DNA from: an uncultured Lachnospiraceae bacterium
GTDB lineage: Bacteria; Bacillota; Clostridia; Lachnospirales; Lachnospiraceae
DNA: 57,215 bases
Assembly: GCA_910577675.1 (NCBI GenBank)
Contig: CAJTOR010000022.1
Coordinates: 1 to 57,215, forward strand
Direction of reading: 5' to 3'
Part shown: positions 53,671-57,215 of the stretch, piece after piece
How positions within the stretch are numbered: the first letter of the stretch is position 1
Layout of the letters: each line of letters starts with the position of its first letter
The notes under the pieces: generated by a model
Told to the model about the DNA's origin: nothing
Databases searched by the model: none
Seen by the model: the letters and a program-made list of their open reading frames with translations, nothing else
Made by a program: the position numbers and the translations under genes

Positions 53671-53816
53671 TCCCCAATTTAAATCTGGCTTAAAGCAATT
53701 TTTACCACTCGAGGACAGAATTAGCCACCCAGGAATGAATCTTACTGCCCCTGACTAAATTCAACCCTTACAATCTTTCTGGCGGCAGCCGTATCACAAA
53801 CATATGGAGGTTCACA

Positions 53817-54086
53817 ATGGAACACAAACATGAAAACACCAAAGCCGTGCTCAACCGCCTTTCCCGGGCAATCGGCCACCTTGAAGCAGTCCGGCAGATG
53901 GTGGAGGACGGAAGGGACTGCGCGGATGTACTGGTACAGCTTGCGGCGGTAAAATCCGCCATCAACAATACCGGGAAGATCATCCTGAAAGACCACATAA
54001 ACCACTGCCTAATCCATGCCATAGAAGAAAAAGATGAGCAGATGCTCGCAGAATTCAACAGCGCAATCGACAAATTTTTAAAATAA
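53817..54086 (+). CDS. csoR: CsoR-family metal-responsive repressor (89 aa)
   Basis: A helical repressor with the Cu(I)-ligand set Cys35 (DGRDCADVL), His60 and Cys64 (DHINHCL), as in CsoR (Cys-His-Cys at spacing 4). His3 and His5 are also present, so Ni/Co or another metal cannot be excluded, nor an electrophile-sensing role as in FrmR. GGAGG lies 6 nt before the ATG. Paired with an EamA transporter rather than with CopA, unusual for CsoR. Autoregulated via the operator at 53650. Confidence 0.88.
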   Translation: MEHKHENTKAVLNRLSRAIGHLEAVRQMVEDGRDCADVLVQLAAVKSAINNTGKIILKDHINHCLIHAIEEKDEQMLAEFNSAIDKFLK

Positions 54087-54101
54087 CCCAGGAGAAGTAA
54101 G

Positions 54102-54974
54102 ATGAAACAGACAAAACCAATTCTTTTTGCAGTCCTCGCCGCCGCTCTCTATGCCCTGAACTCACCATTTTCCAAGATTCTTCTTACAGGGCTTTCCCCC
54201 ACAATGCTCGCCGCGCTGCTCTACCTCGGTGCGGGTCTGGGAATGCTTGCCGTCGGATTCCTCCAAAAAAGGGCAGGCACGGCAGGAAAGGAAAAACCAC
54301 TGACCAAAAAGGAACTGCCCTACACGGTCGGTATGGTGGTTCTCGATATCATGGCTCCTATCTCCCTGATGTCCGGTCTGATGATGACCACCGCCGCAAA
54401 CGCTTCGCTTCTGAACAATTTTGAAATTGTAGCGACCAGTTTAATTGCACTGTTTCTTTTCAGGGAAAAAATATCAAAGCGGCTATGGCTTGGCATCGCA
54501 TTTGTGACCGTGGCCAGTATCCTTCTTTCCGTGGAAGATTACAGCAGCTTTTCTTTCTCCGCCGGATCATTCTTTGTATTGCTGGCATGTGTGTTTTGGG
54601 GATTTGAAAATAACTGCACCAGAAAACTCTCCTCCAAAAATCCGCTGGAAATCGTGGTTATCAAAGGTTTTGGTTCCGGAACCGGATCGCTCGTGATCGC
54701 GGCAGCACTCGGGGAATTTTGTGCCAACCTGCCATACATGCTCCTCGCCTTGCTGCTTGGCTTTTTCACTTATGGTCTGAGCATTCTTTTTTACATCTAT
54801 GCGCAGCGCTACCTCGGTGCGGCAAAGACGAGCGCCTATTACGCGGTATCGCCGTTTATGGGGGCAGTACTTTCCCTCGCTATTTTCCGGCAGATACCTT
54901 CCATTTCCTTCCTTACAGCGCTTTTTGTGATGGCGCTTGGAACATATTTTGTGTCAACCGACCACAAGTCATAA
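54102..54974 (+). CDS. EamA/DMT-superfamily transporter (290 aa)
   Basis: About ten membrane helices with the internal EamA duplication (LNSPFSKILLTGLSPTMLAA; second half starts near residue 155). DMT exporters move amino acids, metabolites or drugs. It follows csoR by 15 bp with AGGAGAAG upstream, so it shares the CsoR promoter. A metal-related cargo is suggested only by context. Confidence 0.92.
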   Translation: MKQTKPILFAVLAAALYALNSPFSKILLTGLSPTMLAALLYLGAGLGMLAVGFLQKRAGTAGKEKPLTKKELPYTVGMVVLDIMAPISLMSGLMMTTAANASLLNNFEIVATSLIALFLFREKISKRLWLGIAFVTVASILLSVEDYSSFSFSAGSFFVLLACVFWGFENNCTRKLSSKNPLEIVVIKGFGSGTGSLVIAAALGEFCANLPYMLLALLLGFFTYGLSILFYIYAQRYLGAAKTSAYYAVSPFMGAVLSLAIFRQIPSISFLTALFVMALGTYFVSTDHKS

Positions 54975-55004
54975 AAAGCAGAAAGAATTTCTATTTGTCA
55001 GAGA

Positions 55005-55046
55005 AAATTCATCTCCCTATGCTGCCCTCGCTTGTCGCATGAGGCT
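55005..55046 (+). repeat. dispersed repeat, copy 2 (downstream of eamA)
   Basis: AAATTCATCTCCCTATGCTG and following bases resemble 14902-14947. It begins about 30 bp after the eamA stop. Confidence 0.45.
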
Positions 55047-55047
55047 T

Positions 55048-55110
55048 GACAAAAAGAAATCACCCTCCCCCGCTTCTGGGTCGTAAAAACGAAAGCAGTG
55101 GGAAGGGTGA
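55048..55110 (-). terminator. terminator of the LytTR gene
   Basis: On the minus strand a long imperfect stem (TCACCCT/AGGGTGA, CCC/GGG, GCTT/AAGC, TCGT/ACGA) closes on AAAA and is followed by TTTCTTTTT. It contains copy B of the 25-nt motif found at 7121 (55070-55094). Confidence 0.75.
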
Positions 55111-55123
55111 CTTCTTTAATAGG

Positions 55124-55834
55124 TTAATAACTGCGGAAAAATGCTTGGATAAATGCCTGGTTAAGCGCCTCATAATACCCCCTAGAAAGGGGCACGGACA
55201 CGCCGTCCTCCAACAGCACTTCCGTTTTATTGATCTTGCGGATATATTGCATATTAACAATGTATGAGCGCCCCACCCGGAAAAAACTATCATCCAGTCT
55301 TTTTTCCAGCGCGGAGAGCGTCATCTTAACTGTGACCTCCTGCTTTGCATGGATCATAACATAATTGGAGCGCACCTCGATAAAACGGATTTCATAAAGC
55401 GGAATCCTCACCGCCCCGTCCGGAAGCTGAAACAGAAGTGCCACCTTATTTTTCCTTAACTTTTCCCCCGCCCGGCGGAGAACATCCACAAGTTTTTCCT
55501 TGCGGACAGGCTTCAAAATATAATGGAGCGCCTCCACATCATATCCGTCCACAATATAATCATTGTAACCTGTAATAAAAATAATCTGTATATCACGGTT
55601 GACCGCGCGGATTTTTTTCGCAAGTTCCACCCCGTTCATCTCGCCCATTTCAATATCAAGCAACAGTATATCAAAACTTTTGTCATCCTCATAACAAAAA
55701 AGAAAACTTTCCGCGGAAGTAAATTTTTCCAGAGTAACCCCCACCCCATCCGCTGATGCCCATTCCTTTACAAATGCGGCAACATAATCGGAATCCACCC
55801 GACTGTCATCGCATATCGCGATCCGGTATTCCAT
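55124..55834 (-). CDS. LytTR-type response regulator (236 aa)
   Basis: A complete receiver (RIAICDDSRVDSDY; phospho-acceptor Asp in FDILLLDIEMGEMNG, about residue 59; conserved Lys in ILKPVRKEKL) precedes a LytTR DNA-binding domain (FFRVGRSYIVNMQYIRKINK). It is the likely activator of the ABC operon via the 21-bp-period repeat at 52596, with the kinase at 52645 as phosphate donor. The csoR-eamA cassette, on the other strand, separates regulator and kinase. Confidence 0.92.
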   Translation of the reverse strand: MEYRIAICDDSRVDSDYVAAFVKEWASADGVGVTLEKFTSAESFLFCYEDDKSFDILLLDIEMGEMNGVELAKKIRAVNRDIQIIFITGYNDYIVDGYDVEALHYILKPVRKEKLVDVLRRAGEKLRKNKVALLFQLPDGAVRIPLYEIRFIEVRSNYVMIHAKQEVTVKMTLSALEKRLDDSFFRVGRSYIVNMQYIRKINKTEVLLEDGVSVPLSRGYYEALNQAFIQAFFRSY

Positions 55835-55902
55835 CCGTATCCTCCTGCAATTTACAGTATTTAAAGTTTCCTGCCCGTCGGATTTTTACATTTGTCCTTT
55901 TT

Positions 55903-56490
55903 TCAGTCAAGAGATTTCCACTCCACATCTATAACATCATCATTTCTACTATCCTTCACAACCTTCGAAATGCCATAGATTAAGTAAAGGCTGCGCAGGC
56001 TGTTTACAATCAATGCAATACCAAGGAAAAGTGTGAGCGCTTTCGCTCCGCTAAACGGGTTGAACAAAAGCAGGAGCGCAAATATCAGATCCGCCACACC
56101 GAGCAGGAACACAATAATCCAGTTTCCAATATGTGACCTCCGCATCTCAAAAGCTGTCTGCAAGTCCTGTATACTTCGGGTCAGGATATAAAGCCCCGCC
56201 GCAATCGGCAGGAGCATCGCAATCCCGTGCGGGTGCAGCAACAAAAAAATACCAGCCAAAATACTGAAAATGCCGGACGAAAAATCATAGCGGAAAAATA
56301 CACCAGCAGTTCCCAGCTTAAAATAGCGCACCATCTCATAAATCCCGCCCAAAATGCAGAATATCCCCAGCAGCATACATGCTGTAAGCACCGATATCCC
56401 CGGCCATATGACCATCACGATTCCAAGCACAAACATACAGATACAGGCAGCACCGGCACCTCTGCGCAACTGCTTCCATTTCTCTCTCAT
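55903..56490 (-). CDS. HdeD/DUF308-family membrane protein (195 aa)
   Basis: Six hydrophobic segments in three hairpin-like pairs, typical of HdeD/DUF308 (for example VIWPGISVLTACMLLGIFCI and GIFSILAGIFLLLHPHGIAM). In E. coli HdeD is linked to acid resistance; the role in Clostridia is unknown. GGAGGAG lies before ATG 56490; the longer frame from 56508 includes that site in its coding sequence and is not chosen. Confidence 0.87.
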   Translation of the reverse strand: MREKWKQLRRGAGAACICMFVLGIVMVIWPGISVLTACMLLGIFCILGGIYEMVRYFKLGTAGVFFRYDFSSGIFSILAGIFLLLHPHGIAMLLPIAAGLYILTRSIQDLQTAFEMRRSHIGNWIIVFLLGVADLIFALLLLFNPFSGAKALTLFLGIALIVNSLRSLYLIYGISKVVKDSRNDDVIDVEWKSLD

Positions 56491-56638
56491 ACTAAAAATC
56501 TCCTCCATATATAAAATTTAGTAGTATTATGATTTAATAATATTATAACATTTCCTCCATTGAAATCCAGTAAATTTCCATAAAATTTTATTAAACTAAC
56601 ATCCTTACTCAAATAAAATTCCCCCTTCCCCTGGTTGG

Positions 56639-56756
56639 AACTGTCCCCTCATTTGCATCATATCTCCGGGTAGAAAGAGCGGTCTTACTAATCTCCAGAT
56701 TCTTTGCACACTTGGCAATCCCAAGCTCTGGATGTTCATTCCTCCATCTGTTCTTT
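56639..56756 (-). pseudogene. short transposase-like helix-turn-helix relic
   Basis: One frame reads NRWRNEHPELGIAKCAKNLE then ISKTALSTRRYDANEGTV, similar in style to the HTH of small transposase OrfA proteins. The frame is closed upstream and has no start, so it is a decayed fragment. Confidence 0.35.
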
Positions 56757-56790
56757 CATCCTTCCCATGTCCAGAGGTTCATCAAAATCA

Positions 56791-56817
56791 TAAATGTATT
56801 TTTCTCAAATACATTTA
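56791..56817. repeat. 11-bp inverted repeat
   Basis: TAAATGTATTT and AAATACATTTA flank TTCTC; an AT-rich hairpin or binding site of unknown use. Confidence 0.45.
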
Positions 56818-56936
56818 TATTGTATTCGTGTATATCCTATACAGCTACGTCTACTACATTTAAATCGTTTTACATATCCATCCCTATCTTCCGCCCAGAA
56901 ATCTTATCTCTTATAATAAATTTTCGGATACGCCAG

Positions 56937-56960
56937 ATGCCCCGTAAGACCACGGGGCAT
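56937..56960. terminator. GC-rich hairpin just after queF
   Basis: ATGCCCCGT and ACGGGGCAT flank AAGACC, 10 bp past the queF stop. It lacks a T-tract, so it is a weak terminator or mRNA-end structure. Confidence 0.55.
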
Positions 56961-56969
56961 CCAAATCCG

Positions 56970-57215
56970 TTATCGGTTATCTACTTTTTCGGGATACATG
57001 TCATGATGGGCGAGACGGTCATAAGCCATCTCCTCCCATTTCGTCCCTTTCTTTCCGTAATTACAGTACGGATCAATCGAAATCCCTCCTCTTGGAAGGA
57101 ATTTCCCCCAGACTTCAATATACTTCGGTTCCATAAGATTTATCAAATCTTTCATTATCTTATTGCAGCAGTCCTCATGAAAATCTCCATGATTTCTGTA
57201 AGAAAAGAGATAGAG
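56970..57215 (-). CDS. queF: NADPH-dependent 7-cyano-7-deazaguanine reductase QueF, 3' part
   Basis: The visible 81 codons read LYLFSYRNHGDFHEDCCNKI at the edge and then PKYIEVWGKFLPRGGISIDP, ending AHHDMYPEKVDNR. These are the C-terminal hallmarks of QueF, which reduces preQ0 to preQ1 in queuosine biosynthesis. The HGDFHED and PRGGISIDP motifs belong to the substrate/NADPH site. The gene continues beyond the right edge; the frame is open to the last base. Confidence 0.95.
   Translation of the reverse strand, partial: LYLFSYRNHGDFHEDCCNKIMKDLINLMEPKYIEVWGKFLPRGGISIDPYCNYGKKGTKWEEMAYDRLAHHDMYPEKVDNR

Larger units (their letters stand above)
53305..53816. other. intergenic region with divergent promoters
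   Basis: No gene. It contains the kinase promoter (53480-53508), the csoR promoter (53617-53645), the CsoR-type operator (53650-53670) and a roughly 175-nt transcribed leader of the kinase gene. No known riboswitch class was recognised in the leader. Confidence 0.6.
56491..56969. other. intergenic region with a gene relic and two hairpins
   Basis: No intact gene. It holds a short HTH-like relic (56639-56756, minus), a 11-bp inverted repeat (56791-56817) and the GC-rich hairpin 56937-56960 just after queF. AT-rich near the HdeD gene, with a TATAAT-like motif on the minus strand around 56540. Confidence 0.45.

Noticed and set aside
1..57215. tRNA, rRNA or intact insertion sequence
   Set aside because: None of the conserved sequence blocks were recognised by reading; short or divergent tRNAs could still be missed without a covariance search.

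Overview
The window looks like a chromosomal segment of a motile, Gram-positive, spore-lineage Clostridia, most likely Lachnospiraceae. The evidence is the minus-strand block hup-rqcP-yabP-yabQ-divIC-spoIIE-tilS-hpt-ftsH, a flagellin/FliS cluster with a SigD-type promoter, ATP-type PEP carboxykinase, agr-like GHKL kinase/LytTR regulator pairs and many consensus sigma-A promoters. Most of the window is moderately GC-rich. The segments 1-4.6 kb, about 13.4-14.3 kb and about 42.9-45.3 kb are visibly AT-rich and carry accessory or broken genes.

Layout. 0.1-4.6 kb: a three-gene AT-rich run (985-aa actin/Hsp70-like ATPase, a 261-aa protein with a tail-fibre-like motif, a polytopic membrane protein). 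4.56-8.2 kb: a strong promoter and a 33-bp near-palindrome in front of two membrane/glycine-zipper proteins, followed by a WYL-domain regulator; this is the best candidate for an undescribed stress or defence module. 8.2-17.2 kb: accessory metabolism (unknown 226-aa protein, DUF402 protein, GH2 glycosidase, GNAT, an internally deleted nitrilase, an RsuA-type pseudouridine synthase, a GH13 amylase). 17.7-25.3 kb: the conserved cell-division/sporulation/housekeeping block, with a SpoIIE lacking its membrane domain but keeping a spoIIE-type promoter (21-bp spacer). 25.4-32.2 kb: polysaccharide deacetylase, FliS, flagellin and a large FliK-like protein, with a 51-bp hairpin-bearing tandem repeat after flagellin. 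32.3-34.1 kb: DUF885 lipoprotein.

34.2-39.6 kb: a Dlt-like surface acylation operon (MBOAT acyltransferase, carrier protein, AMP-ligase fused to a nitroreductase domain, SGNH protein) with a potential pseudoknot in front of the carrier gene. The ligase would activate an acid, load it on the carrier, and the MBOAT/SGNH pair would transfer it outside the cell; the fused flavin domain suggests a redox change to the acyl group that is not part of the known Dlt pathway. 39.7-41.5 kb: pckA. 41.7-45.4 kb: a decayed accessory stretch (Rpn-type nuclease, 28-codon ParA relic, LprI-like lipoprotein, a kinase/regulator pair fused by deletion). 45.4-48.5 kb: Imm26-like immunity protein, SGNH hydrolase, AraC regulator.

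48.5-55.8 kb: a heterodimeric ABC exporter, a soluble GHKL kinase and a LytTR regulator, split by an opposite-strand csoR-eamA cassette. The ABC promoter carries a 14-bp direct repeat with a 21-bp period, which fits a LytTR operator; a second repeat of the same design lies upstream of the lipoprotein gene at 44.4 kb. The window ends with an HdeD-like membrane protein and the 3' part of queF. No rRNA, tRNA, CRISPR array or intact insertion sequence was recognised.
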